Shown: positions 52,331 through 61,217 of the stretch, piece after piece
Position numbering within the stretch: the first letter of the stretch is position 1
Layout: each line of letters begins with the position of its first letter
Assembly (NCBI GenBank): GCA_036653595.1
Contig: JAVVTQ010000006.1
Coordinates: 1 to 64,000 of the forward strand
Reading direction: 5' to 3'
DNA: 64,000 bases
Source: JAVVTQ01 sp036653595
GTDB lineage: Bacteria > Bacillota > Clostridia > Oscillospirales > Ruminococcaceae
The notes under the pieces: model-generated
The model's database searches: none
What the model saw: the letters and a program-made list of their open reading frames with translations, nothing else
Told to the model about the DNA's origin: nothing
Position numbers and translations under genes: made by a program

Positions 52331-53104
52331 TCAAAATTGATTATTATTTATATTGAAAACTTGCAGCAGCCCCTCCATGAGAAGAAGGTCGTCGTTGACT
52401 ATTTCTGTTTTGCAGTGCGGTGTTATGACCTCTGCAAGACCGCCCGTGGCCACGACAAACGGCATACTTCCAAGCTCATCGGCAATCAGCCCACACATGC
52501 CGTCCAGCATGGCGGCAGTGCCGAGAACGGCGCCCGATTTCATGGAATCCACAGTGTTTTTGCCTATGGGAGATGGCGGTGCTTCGAAAGAAATCCCGAC
52601 GAGCATGGAGGTGCACGCTATCAGCGCATCCGTTGCGATGCGAACACCGGGCATGATGGAACCGCCGAGAAAGTCGCCGTTTTTGGCGAGAACGGAAATG
52701 GTGGTGGCGGTGCCCATGTCGATGATTATGGCCGGCAGCGGGTACTTTGCCTTTACGGCGACGGCCGCGGCTATGAGATCGCTTCCGAGCTGTGACGGGC
52801 TGTCGATTTTGATGCACAGGCCTGTGCGAAGCGATTCGGACAAAATCATCGGTTTGATTTTCACAACCGTGTGTACCGCGCAGCACACGGCATCTGTCAG
52901 CTCCGGCACGACTGAGCCGACAATTGCGCCGTCGATTTTTTGAATATTCATGTCGTGAAGACGCAGAATATTGAGGAATTCCACGGCGTATTGATCCGCG
53001 AGACGGCTTCTGTCGGTGGAGATGCGTGAATAAAAGCACAAGCTTGTGCCCTCATAGCAGCCCAGCACGATGTTTGTATTTCCAATATCGATACAAAGTG
53101 TCAT
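52331..53104 (-). CDS. coaX: type III pantothenate kinase
   Basis: The enzyme phosphorylates pantothenate in the first step of coenzyme A synthesis and belongs to the ASKHA fold. MTLCIDIGNTNIVLG is the phosphate motif, IIIDMGTATTISVL the central one, and FLGGSIMPG follows. It is 257 aa with the ATG 5 bases after GAGGAGG; a much longer open frame upstream overlaps the deaminase gene and is not used. Neighbouring the ECF component, it suggests linked uptake and trapping of pantothenate. Confidence 0.95.
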   Translation of the reverse strand: MTLCIDIGNTNIVLGCYEGTSLCFYSRISTDRSRLADQYAVEFLNILRLHDMNIQKIDGAIVGSVVPELTDAVCCAVHTVVKIKPMILSESLRTGLCIKIDSPSQLGSDLIAAAVAVKAKYPLPAIIIDMGTATTISVLAKNGDFLGGSIMPGVRIATDALIACTSMLVGISFEAPPSPIGKNTVDSMKSGAVLGTAAMLDGMCGLIADELGSMPFVVATGGLAEVITPHCKTEIVNDDLLLMEGLLQVFNINNNQF

Positions 53105-53114
53105 GTCTCCTCCT

Positions 53115-53609
53115 CTAGTAGCCGAGAATGTCGGCGAGCGAATCGTCATTCGCAACCCACTCGGACTCGACATCAACGACAGTGTACTCATTTTTCGTAT
53201 TGCGAATGATGACGGTCTTGATGCCCGCATTGATAATCATGCGCTTGCACATCGCGCAGGAGCTGGCATTTTCAACATATTCGCCATTTGACATTTCAAA
53301 GCCCACCAAATAAAGCGTGGCGCCAATCGTGTCGCGGCGCGCCGCACTGATAATTGCGTTTGCCTCAGCGTGGACACTCCGACATATTTCGTAGCGCTCT
53401 CCGCGGGGAATATTGAGCTGCTGACGGCGGCAAACACCCAAATCGGAACAATTTTTGCGGCCTCGCGGTGCTCCTGTATAGCCCGTTGAAACAATCTCGT
53501 CATTCTTGACCAGAATTGCGCCGAAATTGCGGCGCAAACACGTGCCGCGTTGGCTGACTGTCTCGGCAATATCAAGATAGTAATTTATTTTATCACGTCT
53601 TTGCTGCAT
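53115..53609 (-). CDS. dCMP deaminase family protein, ComEB-like
   Basis: A 164-aa zinc deaminase with SVHAEANAI (zinc His and catalytic Glu) and SSCAMCKRMIINAG (two zinc Cys). The long insertion RRQQLNIPRGERYE with CSDLGVC is a ComEB-type feature. It probably deaminates dCMP to dUMP for thymidylate synthesis. I use the ATG after AAAGGGA rather than the longer frame, whose 51 extra residues are unlike the family. It starts the leftward unit with coaX 10 bases behind it, and is divergent from cytidine deaminase. Confidence 0.92.
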   Translation of the reverse strand: MQQRRDKINYYLDIAETVSQRGTCLRRNFGAILVKNDEIVSTGYTGAPRGRKNCSDLGVCRRQQLNIPRGERYEICRSVHAEANAIISAARRDTIGATLYLVGFEMSNGEYVENASSCAMCKRMIINAGIKTVIIRNTKNEYTVVDVESEWVANDDSLADILGY

Positions 53610-53812
53610 GTTTTCCCTTTCCGCCTTCCGGCTGGCAAGCTTGCGCCAAACGGCGCAGAGCACGGAAATACTTCCCGCATAATAATAATGTATTTTTAAT
53701 AATAATTCAACACATTCCATTCTGGCTATGATATACTGATAGACATAAAATCCGCGTCGCAAAAACCACTATTGTGAGCGGAAATGCTTAAAAAGCGAGG
53801 AGAAAAAACCAT

Positions 53813-54232
53813 ATGATTAGCAAAGAACAACTTATTGAGGCTGCTTGGGAAGCGCGAAAAGAATCCTACAGCCCATATTCGCACTACATGGTTGGCGCGG
53901 CAGTTCTCGGGACGGACGGCAAAATCTACAAAGGTACAAACATAGAAAACGCGAGTTTCGGCGCCACGGTGTGCGCGGAGAGAACGGCTATTTTCGGCAT
54001 GATTAACGGCGGCTGCCGCAAATTTGCCGCTCTGGCCGTTGTCGGCGGGACAAACGGAGGAAACTATCCGTGCTGCCTTTGCCGTCAGGTCATGACAGAG
54101 TTTTGCGACTCGCTCAATGTTGCGGTATATTCAAGCGGTCCCGACAAGATAATCTATGAGGCGACGCTGAGCGAAATTGTGCCAAGCCCGTTTATGTCAT
54201 TTGTGCCAAACGACGATTATTTTGCGAAATAG
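53813..54232 (+). CDS. cdd: cytidine deaminase
   Basis: A 139-aa homotetrameric-type cytidine deaminase acting on cytidine and deoxycytidine. Zinc and catalytic residues appear in TVCAERTAIF and NYPCCLCRQVMTEF; YSPYSHYMVGAAV and NIENASFGAT are the usual flanking parts. The ATG follows GAGGAG at 9 bases. It is transcribed away from the dCMP deaminase and directly precedes rsmA (7 bases). Confidence 0.95.
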   Translation: MISKEQLIEAAWEARKESYSPYSHYMVGAAVLGTDGKIYKGTNIENASFGATVCAERTAIFGMINGGCRKFAALAVVGGTNGGNYPCCLCRQVMTEFCDSLNVAVYSSGPDKIIYEATLSEIVPSPFMSFVPNDDYFAK

Positions 54233-54239
54233 CGGCGCG

Positions 54240-55055
54240 ATGGAGAAATCAAGCAACATCAATGTCCGGGCGAAAAAATCGCTCGGACAAAATTTTCTGA
54301 TAAATCAGGGCGTGTGCGAAAAAATAGCTGCTCTTTGTCCCATGGGCTTCGGTGTGCTGGAGATAGGCCCGGGACTCGGCGCGCTTACAACACGCCTTGC
54401 TTCGCGTGCAAAAAAGGTGGTTGCCGTCGAGCTTGATGCGGATATCATTCCCCTGCTGAGACAAAAAACAGAAGCGCTGGACAATGTCTCGATAATTGAG
54501 GGCGACATACTGAAGGTGCCACTCGCCGAAATTATCGCCAACGAATTTGACGGCATGAGGGTGGCGGTTTTCGGCAATCTTCCATATTATATTACAAGTC
54601 CTGTGATAATGCGCGTGCTCGAGGAGAGACTCCCTGTCGAGTTCATGGTTGCGATGGTGCAAAAGGAAGCGGGACAGCGGTTCTGTGCCGCCGAGGCCAG
54701 CCGTGCCGTCGGTGCGGTGACGCTTGCAATTCGCTATTTCTGCGAGCCGGCTGTGCTCTTTGACGTGTCTCCCGGCAGCTTTTCCCCGGCGCCAAAGGTG
54801 ACGAGCAGCGTCATCAGACTCGATGTGGTAAAGGAGACGCGCGTTAAACCCAAAAACGAAAAAAACATGTTTTCATGCATAAAAGCCGCATTCTCGCAGC
54901 GCAGAAAAACCGCTGCCAACGCCATCAGCTCCGGGCTAGGAATATCAAAGGAGCTTGTCTCAAAGGCGCTCTGCGAGGTGGGCGCACAGGCGGCGTCTCG
55001 CCCTGAAAACCTGACGCTGGCGCAATATGCAGAGCTGTCAGACAGGCTGTGCTGA
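54240..55055 (+). CDS. rsmA: 16S rRNA dimethyladenosine transferase
   Basis: The protein dimethylates two adjacent adenines near the 3' end of 16S rRNA (A1518 and A1519). The 271-aa chain has the start RAKKSLGQNFLINQGVCEKIA, SAM-binding ILEIGPGLGALTTRLA-like VLEIGPGLGALT, and the catalytic NLPYYITSPVI. The ATG has no clear binding site of its own, so it is probably translated together with cdd; a longer in-frame start would overlap cdd. Confidence 0.95.
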   Translation: MEKSSNINVRAKKSLGQNFLINQGVCEKIAALCPMGFGVLEIGPGLGALTTRLASRAKKVVAVELDADIIPLLRQKTEALDNVSIIEGDILKVPLAEIIANEFDGMRVAVFGNLPYYITSPVIMRVLEERLPVEFMVAMVQKEAGQRFCAAEASRAVGAVTLAIRYFCEPAVLFDVSPGSFSPAPKVTSSVIRLDVVKETRVKPKNEKNMFSCIKAAFSQRRKTAANAISSGLGISKELVSKALCEVGAQAASRPENLTLAQYAELSDRLC

Positions 55056-55209
55056 AAAATCTTCGGTGTTTTTGCTGCAAAAAGGGACATATTGGCTTTA
55101 TCGGCATATTTAACAAGCCGAGTTGCGACAAAAAAATTCCACAAGTTGGATAAATTTTCGCATTGGGAAATAATGCACAGAGAATTTAAGCGATTTTTGT
55201 ATAAATATG

Positions 55210-55238
55210 TTGCAAAAGCTTCGGCATTTATGTAAAAT
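55210..55238 (+). promoter_or_regulatory. predicted promoter of the PucR-ftsEX operon
   Basis: TTGCAA and TAAAAT are exactly 17 bases apart, about 85 bases before the PucR-type gene. The gap between rsmA and that gene holds nothing else that I can name. Confidence 0.6.
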
Positions 55239-55324
55239 GAATATATTAAGCAGGGTTTGGACGCTAAAAATTTATTAGTAAAAATGACGAAGAAAACATG
55301 TTTTCTAAAAAAGGGGAACAAAAA

Positions 55325-56407
55325 ATGTCAAACAGACTTTATCAGGGTATAGTCCAGCAAATGAAGGACGCCATAGGACGGGTAGTGGGGGTTGTCGACG
55401 AAAACGCGACGGTCATCGCCAGCAGCGACTTGTCCTCAATCGGCAGCGTGCGCTCCATAATACTGGAGGCACCCATCAGCGACGGCATTTCAAAGGTAGA
55501 CGGCTTCACCTATTACTATATGGGTCAGAGAAAGCACGGCGACGTCGCGGTTTTTATCGAGGGACTCGACGAGCAGGCATGGAGATATGCCGCTATGGTG
55601 GCAGTGTCACTGTGCAACATCAAGCAATATTATGATGAAAAATTCGACAAGGTAAATTTTATAAAAAATGTCGTGCTGGAAAATGTGCTGCCCGGAGATA
55701 TATATGCAAAGGCGCGCGAGCTTCATTTTGCGGCCGACGCCATGCGCGTCGTTTTGCTTGTCAGAGTTGTGTCGGGAACTGAAATTTCGGTGCTCGACAT
55801 CATTTCGGAGCTTTTTCCGGACAAGCAAAAGGATTTTGTGTTCAACATCAGCGAGGTTGACACCGTCATCGTCAAGGAAGTCAAGCCGAATATTGATTTG
55901 CATGCCATAGAGAATCTGGCGAAGTCGATTGTCGACATACTTGAGAGTGAGCACTACATCAAGGCAGTGTCGGGAATTGGCACGACGGTCATCGGCATAA
56001 AGGAGCTTGCCACGTCGTTTAAGGAGGCTCAGGTTGCGCTGGAGGTAGGAAAGGTGTTTGACACGGAGCATTCCGTGATAACATATGACAATCTGGGAAT
56101 AGCCAGGCTCATATACCAGCTTCCCACAACGCTCTGCGACCAATTCCTAAAGGAGGTCTTTAAAAAAGGCTCCATCGAATCGCTTGACCAGGAGACGCTG
56201 TTCACAATCCAGCGCTTCTTTGAGAATAATCTGAACGTGTCCGAGACTTCGCGCGGTCTGTTTGTTCACAGAAATACTCTCGTGTACCGCTTGGAGAAAA
56301 TCAAAAAGCTGACGGGGCTTGATTTGCGCGAGTTTGACCATGCCATAGTGTTCAAGGTGGCGCTGATGGTGCGCAAATATCTCGACAGCAATCCGCTAAA
56401 GTATTAA
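55325..56407 (+). CDS. PucR/CdaR-type transcriptional regulator
   Basis: A 360-aa regulator with an N-terminal sensor-like domain (about residues 1-115; RLYQGIVQQMKDAIGRVVGVVDENATVIASSD resembles the diacid-recognition start of CdaR), a middle GGDEF-like PucR domain and a C-terminal PucR helix-turn-helix (NVSETSRGLFVHRNTLVYRLEKIKKLTGLDLREF). The inducer is unknown. I use the ATG after AAAAGGGG; an ATG nine codons earlier has a weaker site. It lies 88 bases ahead of ftsE in the same direction with no terminator in between, so it may be co-transcribed with the division genes. Confidence 0.85.
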   Translation: MSNRLYQGIVQQMKDAIGRVVGVVDENATVIASSDLSSIGSVRSIILEAPISDGISKVDGFTYYYMGQRKHGDVAVFIEGLDEQAWRYAAMVAVSLCNIKQYYDEKFDKVNFIKNVVLENVLPGDIYAKARELHFAADAMRVVLLVRVVSGTEISVLDIISELFPDKQKDFVFNISEVDTVIVKEVKPNIDLHAIENLAKSIVDILESEHYIKAVSGIGTTVIGIKELATSFKEAQVALEVGKVFDTEHSVITYDNLGIARLIYQLPTTLCDQFLKEVFKKGSIESLDQETLFTIQRFFENNLNVSETSRGLFVHRNTLVYRLEKIKKLTGLDLREFDHAIVFKVALMVRKYLDSNPLKY

Positions 56408-56495
56408 TTTGCCAGCAACAGAAGCGGATATTGACGACACAGTCATTGTAGAAAGTGTGTTATCTTTTTTTGCAGGGTTAATTAGGAGCAAATAT

Positions 56496-57173
56496 ATGAT
56501 TGAATTTAAAGGTGTGTCAAAGGTTTATCCGAATGGGACCGCGGCGCTCGATGATATTGATTTATTCATCAACAAGGGCGAGTTTGTTTTTGTTTTGGGG
56601 CATTCGGGTGCGGGAAAAAGCACCCTCATCAAGACAATGCTGCGAGAGGAGCTTCCTACAAAGGGCACGGTCATCGTCGGAGATTATGATCTTGTAAAAA
56701 TGAAGAACAAGCAGGTGCCGTTTTTGCGGCGCAATCTCGGAGTTGTGTTTCAGGATTTTCGCCTTATTCCCACGATGACGGCGTATGAAAACGTCGCCTT
56801 TGCAATGAGGGTCACGAATATTCCGCCAAAGGAAATCAGAAAAAGGGTGCCGTACATACTTCATCTGGTGGGGCTGACGCACAAAGCAAAGGTCTTTCCG
56901 ACGGAGCTTTCCGGCGGCGAACAGCAGCGCGTTGCACTTGCAAGGGCGCTTGTTCACAATCCCCCGATAATCATCGCGGACGAGCCGACGGGCAATATCG
57001 ATCCGGAGCTGAGCTTTGAGATTATGGAGCTGCTCATGGAGATAAACGAACTGGGAACGACGGTGGTGGTCGTCACGCATGAACAGGAAATGGTGAAAAG
57101 CTTTCATCGCAGGACAATTATGATAGACAAGGGCAAGATTGTCTTTGACACGCAAAAGGCGGTGAAGCAATGA
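56496..57173 (+). CDS. ftsE: cell-division ABC ATPase FtsE
   Basis: The 225-aa ATPase of the FtsEX complex, which activates peptidoglycan hydrolases at the septum or along the side wall. Walker A is GHSGAGKST, the signature LSGGEQQRVALARAL, and Walker B IIADEPTGNID; FQDFRLIPTMTAYENVAFAM is typical FtsE. The ATG follows TTAGGAG at 8 bases; a longer open frame upstream is not used. It overlaps ftsX by four bases. Confidence 0.96.
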   Translation: MIEFKGVSKVYPNGTAALDDIDLFINKGEFVFVLGHSGAGKSTLIKTMLREELPTKGTVIVGDYDLVKMKNKQVPFLRRNLGVVFQDFRLIPTMTAYENVAFAMRVTNIPPKEIRKRVPYILHLVGLTHKAKVFPTELSGGEQQRVALARALVHNPPIIIADEPTGNIDPELSFEIMELLMEINELGTTVVVVTHEQEMVKSFHRRTIMIDKGKIVFDTQKAVKQ

Positions 57174-58075
57174 ACTCGGGAAGTTTTCGCTATTTAGTAA
57201 AACAGGGAATAATGAATACCTGGCTAAACCGAATGATGTCGGTGGCCTCTATTGGAATTTTGACCGCCTGCCTCATAATTATCGGCGGTGCGGCGCTCAT
57301 ATCCTTCAATCTGCGCGGCGTGTTTATCTCAATTGAACAGCAAAGCGAAATGGCCGTGTTTATCCTCGACGACTCGACTCAAGAGCAAATAAAGCAGCTC
57401 GGAGATAAAATAAACGGTGTAGAGCATGTCATCGAGAGCAAATTTGTCTCAAAGAAGCAGGCGCTCGAGGAGGAGAAAAAACGCCTCGGCGACGACGGAG
57501 GCCTTTTTGAAGGTCTTGAAAATGACAACCCATATCCCGCTTCATACAGGGTTAAACTCGACGATCTCTCGCATCTGGAAGCGGTGCAAAAGCAGGTTGA
57601 GGGGTTTGCCGGGGTGGACTCGGTTTCATCGCTCACACAGCTTGCGGACACTATGTCGGCCCTTGAAAAGACCCTTATAATCCTGGGCGCGATAATAATA
57701 GGTATTTTGATAATATCTTCAATCGTCGTCATATCCAATACGATAAAGCTGACGGTTTTTGCGAGACGGCGTGAGATTAATATAATGAAATATGTCGGTG
57801 CGACAAACGCATTTATACGAATGCCATTTGTGGTCGAGGGCATAACCATCGGAGTCGTATCTGCGCTTCTGGCGTTTTTTATACTCTTTGCGATTTACGG
57901 AAGCCTCTCGCAGATGGTCACGCTGTCCTCCATAAAATGGCTCAGCTCAATGTCGGGAAATCTCATTCCGTTTAGCAGGATGTGGTACTGGCTGGTGGGT
58001 GGATTTTTGCTCAGTGGTCTGACGATTGGCGCTTTCGGAAGCTCAAATGCTATACGCCGTCATCTTAAAGTCTGA
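57170..58075 (+). CDS. ftsX: cell-division membrane protein FtsX
   Basis: The 301-aa permease-like subunit of FtsEX: a first membrane helix near residues 20-45, a 120-residue outside loop that would contact the M23 partner, and three further helices in the C-terminal half. The family region FARRREINIMKYVGATNAFIRMPFVVEGI is intact. It starts in the ftsE stop codon (ATGA) and is followed 30 bases later by the M23 gene. Confidence 0.95.
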   Translation: MNSGSFRYLVKQGIMNTWLNRMMSVASIGILTACLIIIGGAALISFNLRGVFISIEQQSEMAVFILDDSTQEQIKQLGDKINGVEHVIESKFVSKKQALEEEKKRLGDDGGLFEGLENDNPYPASYRVKLDDLSHLEAVQKQVEGFAGVDSVSSLTQLADTMSALEKTLIILGAIIIGILIISSIVVISNTIKLTVFARRREINIMKYVGATNAFIRMPFVVEGITIGVVSALLAFFILFAIYGSLSQMVTLSSIKWLSSMSGNLIPFSRMWYWLVGGFLLSGLTIGAFGSSNAIRRHLKV

Positions 58076-58105
58076 TAAATATCTGCCAAAGGAGGCAAAC
58101 TAATC

Positions 58106-59254
58106 ATGTGGAAGAAGTTATTGTCAGTGCTTGTACTCGTGGCCATACTTGTTGCCGGAATACCCGGAATTTCGCAAAATGTCGGCGCGCTGACACTGGA
58201 AGAGGCCACGGCGGAAAGAGAGAGGCTGCAGCAGCAGCTCATTGAAATCAACAACAAGCTTGCAAAAATAAAGGATACGGTAAAAAAAGCCGAGGAAAAG
58301 ACAGCAACCTTCGCAGACAGAAAGGCGATAGTTGAAAACCAGATAAATCTTCTCAAGGAGTCAATTGACCTAAAGGAGGAGGAGCTTCAAATTAAACAGG
58401 CGCAGCTCGACCAAAAGGTGCGCGACACCGAAGAGACATATGAGCTGTTTAAAAAGCGCCTGCGCGCTATGTACATGAATAAGGACGCGTCAATTCTGAC
58501 CGCTGTGCTGGGTGCAAATTCCTTTTCGGACTTCCTTGTTGCAGCGGAGAATCTGCGCAGGGTTTCCGAGCACGACACGGAGCTGATAGCGAGACTTAAA
58601 AAAGAACAGGAAGAGATAAGGGCTGCTAGAGAACTCGTGCAGCAGGAGCTTGATTCACTGCAAGTTGACCGAGACGAGCTGGAATCCAAGTACAACGAGC
58701 TGGCCGCGCTTTACCGCGAGGCCAACAACGAGCTTTCAAGCGCCGAAGCTCTTGAAAATGTCACACAGGGTGACTATGACGCCATACTCGCTGATTTTGA
58801 CATAGTGAACAAAGAGTGGAATGCGCTGATGGGCACAGGTATGCCTGAATATGTCGGCGGCTACTATGCATGGCCCGTCCCGGGATTCAACTGGATATCT
58901 TCTCCGTATGGGCCGCGGACGCTCTACGGAAAGCCCAATTTTCATTCGGGAATTGATATTGCAGGTGCGGGCATTTTCGGAAAGCCGGTAATAGCGTCGA
59001 ACCAAGGCGAGGTTGTGCGCGTGAGGTACGACACCACGGGTTATGGCTATCATGTTATGATTGACCACGGAGGCAACAACTGGACAGTCTACGGACATCT
59101 CAGCAGCATAGCCGTCACTCAGGGTCAATGGGTGTCGCAAGGTCAGACAATCGGTTTTGTCGGAAGCACAGGCAACTCCACAGGACCTCACCTCCACTTT
59201 GAAATTAGGCTCAACGGTGTTAAGGTTGATCCGCTGGGACAGCTTACACGCTAG
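58106..59254 (+). CDS. M23 peptidase with coiled coil, PcsB/EnvC-like
   Basis: A 382-aa secreted protein with a signal peptide (MWKKLLSVLVLVAILVAGIPG...VGA), then about 220 residues of coiled coil and a C-terminal M23 (LytM) domain. The metal ligands are kept in FHSGIDIAGA and HLHFEIR, with VYGHLSS, so it should be an active endopeptidase. Position right after ftsEX and the coiled-coil/hydrolase design match the EnvC and PcsB partners that FtsEX switches on. The ATG follows AAAGGAGG. Confidence 0.93.
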   Translation: MWKKLLSVLVLVAILVAGIPGISQNVGALTLEEATAERERLQQQLIEINNKLAKIKDTVKKAEEKTATFADRKAIVENQINLLKESIDLKEEELQIKQAQLDQKVRDTEETYELFKKRLRAMYMNKDASILTAVLGANSFSDFLVAAENLRRVSEHDTELIARLKKEQEEIRAARELVQQELDSLQVDRDELESKYNELAALYREANNELSSAEALENVTQGDYDAILADFDIVNKEWNALMGTGMPEYVGGYYAWPVPGFNWISSPYGPRTLYGKPNFHSGIDIAGAGIFGKPVIASNQGEVVRVRYDTTGYGYHVMIDHGGNNWTVYGHLSSIAVTQGQWVSQGQTIGFVGSTGNSTGPHLHFEIRLNGVKVDPLGQLTR

Positions 59255-59281
59255 AGTAGTCGGTTTAATTAGGAGTATAAA

Positions 59282-60478
59282 ATGAACAGAAAAATATCAG
59301 TCGGTGTGACAGTCTCCTTCGCGCTCATAGCCGTTGCAATAACGTTTACGGCGACTATGATATTTGCAATGAAACTGTTTGACAAAAAGGTCGCGAGTGT
59401 GCAGGAGCGCGTCGCGATGTACGACAAGCTCTCCGAAATAGACAGCACTGTCCGCGACCACTACTACGGCCAAATAGACGATACAGAGCTGTTTCGCAGC
59501 ATGGCGCGCGGATATATGTCGGGAATTGGAGACAGCGATTCCACGTACCTCACCTCAGACGAGGTTGCGATGCGCCAACAGGCCATGAAGGGAACCAAAA
59601 TCTCTGTCGGTATCGAGGTCGAAAAGGACACAAACGGCTATATGGTTATAAGTAAGGTATATGCCGATACGGCCGCCAGCAAGGTGGGCCTCAAAGCAAA
59701 GGATGTCATTGTCAAAATCAACGGCAAGGATGTGCTTTCGATAGGCTATGACAAAGCGGTGTCGGAGCTGGACGGCATAGACGGCTCCAAACTCAATATC
59801 AGCTACAGCCGCAACGGCACGGAGAGCATCGCCGAGATGACGCGCTCTGTTATAGATACAGCCTCTATTGAGTCGTATCAGATGAATGACATTTTTTACA
59901 TTCGCATAAAGGGCTTCAACGACAAGACGACGGATCAATTTATGTCGGCTATGAATACGGTTTCGGGAAATGACCAGATTAAAGGGTTGGTGTTTGATGT
60001 GCGCGGAATTGACGGCGGCTATGACCTTTCTGTCGCTGCAAACCTTCTCGATGCACTTCTTCCTACAGGCACGCTGCTGACAGGCACATATTCCGGCGGC
60101 GACGTGAAAGTTCTGTTCACGAGCGACGACAAGTGTGTCTCTCTGCCCATGGTTGTGCTGGTGGACGGCGACACGCAGGGCTTTGCCGAGGCCTTTGCGG
60201 CAGTCCTCGGGGACAGCGAAAATTGCCGAATCGTCGGAAAGCTCACAAAGGGCAAGGGCACTCTCCAACAGCTGATACAGCTCACGGATGGCTCGGGAAT
60301 CGACATCACGGTGGCGGTGCTCAATACTCCGATAAGCGGTGTCTTCAACGATGTCGGGGTAAAGCCGGACTTCGAAGTTGAGGCGGCGGAGGGCTTTGTC
60401 CGCGGGGGAGAGCCGAACGAGCTAAACGATGCACAATATAAAAAAGCAGTCGATGTTTTGCGTTCTATCCAGAAATAA
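59282..60478 (+). CDS. S41 (CtpA) family protein lacking the catalytic serine
   Basis: A 398-aa protein with an N-terminal membrane helix (residues 8-32), a PDZ domain at about 95-190 (VSKVYADTAASKVGLKAKDVIVKINGKDV) and a tail-protease domain. Aligned without gaps to the usual VVLVNxGSASASEI...GxKTFGKGxxQ block, it reads VVLVDGDTQGFAEAF...GKLTKGKGTLQ. The catalytic Ser is replaced by Gly300, while the Lys (K325, exactly 25 residues later) and Gln (Q329) remain. It is thus probably not a protease but a membrane scaffold or adaptor; this is inference. It follows the M23 gene by 28 bases in the ftsEX cluster. In Bacillus the orthologous position holds an active CtpB. The ATG follows TTAGGAG. Confidence 0.88.
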   Translation: MNRKISVGVTVSFALIAVAITFTATMIFAMKLFDKKVASVQERVAMYDKLSEIDSTVRDHYYGQIDDTELFRSMARGYMSGIGDSDSTYLTSDEVAMRQQAMKGTKISVGIEVEKDTNGYMVISKVYADTAASKVGLKAKDVIVKINGKDVLSIGYDKAVSELDGIDGSKLNISYSRNGTESIAEMTRSVIDTASIESYQMNDIFYIRIKGFNDKTTDQFMSAMNTVSGNDQIKGLVFDVRGIDGGYDLSVAANLLDALLPTGTLLTGTYSGGDVKVLFTSDDKCVSLPMVVLVDGDTQGFAEAFAAVLGDSENCRIVGKLTKGKGTLQQLIQLTDGSGIDITVAVLNTPISGVFNDVGVKPDFEVEAAEGFVRGGEPNELNDAQYKKAVDVLRSIQK

Positions 60479-60500
60479 CACCATAATTCGTCAAATACTG

Positions 60501-60538
60501 TCAAGGCGGAAGAATTTTGCGGAGTTCTTCGGCCTTGA
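60501..60538 (+). terminator. hairpin between the S41 gene and greA
   Basis: TCAAGGCGGAAGAA and TTCTTCGGCCTTGA pair with one mismatch around a ten-base loop. The following T tract is weak (ATAATTATTGCTTT), so termination may be partial. Confidence 0.55.
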
Positions 60539-60566
60539 TAATTATTGCTTTGATTTTTGCATATAC

Positions 60567-60595
60567 TTGACAGTAAAGAGCGTTTAAACTATAAT
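60567..60595 (+). promoter_or_regulatory. canonical sigma-A promoter of greA
   Basis: A perfect TTGACA and a perfect TATAAT are exactly 17 bases apart, 41 bases before the greA start. It is the best promoter in the window. Confidence 0.9.
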
Positions 60596-60636
60596 AAATA
60601 TCTGTTAAAAAGTGCACGAAAAGAAAGGCAATTATT

Positions 60637-61116
60637 ATGGGAAAAGAAGCATTGATGAGCAAGTCCAAGCTCAAGGAATATGAGCAGGAATTAGAATATC
60701 TAAAAACAGTCAGGCGCAAGGAAGTAGCCGAGGTCATTAAAGAGGCGCGTTCACACGGCGACCTGTCAGAGAACAGCGAGTACGATGAGGCCAAGAACAC
60801 GCAGGCGATGGTCGAGAGCAGAATCGCGGAAATCGAGAAAATGCTCCAAAATGCAAAGGTTATCGATGAGAGCGAGCTGACGACGGACAAGGTCGGAGTC
60901 GGCTGCACGGTAAAGGTCAAATTCAACGGTGACATAGAGAACTATTCTCTTGTAAGCTCCGGTGAAACCGATGCGTTGCGCGGCAAAATCAGCGATGAAT
61001 CACCCGTCGGAAGCGCGCTTATCGGACACAGAGTCGGTGATACCTGCAACGTCATGGCTCCTTCGGGAGTTATAAGAATGGAAATTTTGGAGATCGGCAA
61101 GCAGAATTTAAGTTGA
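60637..61116 (+). CDS. greA: transcription elongation factor GreA
   Basis: A 159-aa Gre factor that reaches through the RNA polymerase secondary channel to rescue backtracked complexes. The N-terminal coiled coil (KLKEYEQELEYLKTVRRKEVAEVIKEARSHGDLSENSEYDEAK with the acidic tip residues) and the C-terminal FKBP-like domain (ESPVGSALIGHRVGDTCNV) are intact. The ATG follows AAAGG. It precedes lysS as in many Firmicutes. Confidence 0.96.
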   Translation: MGKEALMSKSKLKEYEQELEYLKTVRRKEVAEVIKEARSHGDLSENSEYDEAKNTQAMVESRIAEIEKMLQNAKVIDESELTTDKVGVGCTVKVKFNGDIENYSLVSSGETDALRGKISDESPVGSALIGHRVGDTCNVMAPSGVIRMEILEIGKQNLS

Positions 61117-61217
61117 TTGCCGCTCGGTTTTGTATCGCTTGATTCTTCGTGCGGCCCAAAGCGAAAGCGGCTTTTGAGCTCACGAGGAATTATTTTTGTA
61201 TAAGGAAGTGTAAAATA

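Noticed and set aside
52235..52943. Rightward ORFs opposite coaX
   Set aside because: coaX has intact ASKHA motifs on the minus strand; the rightward frames have no signature or Shine-Dalgarno site.
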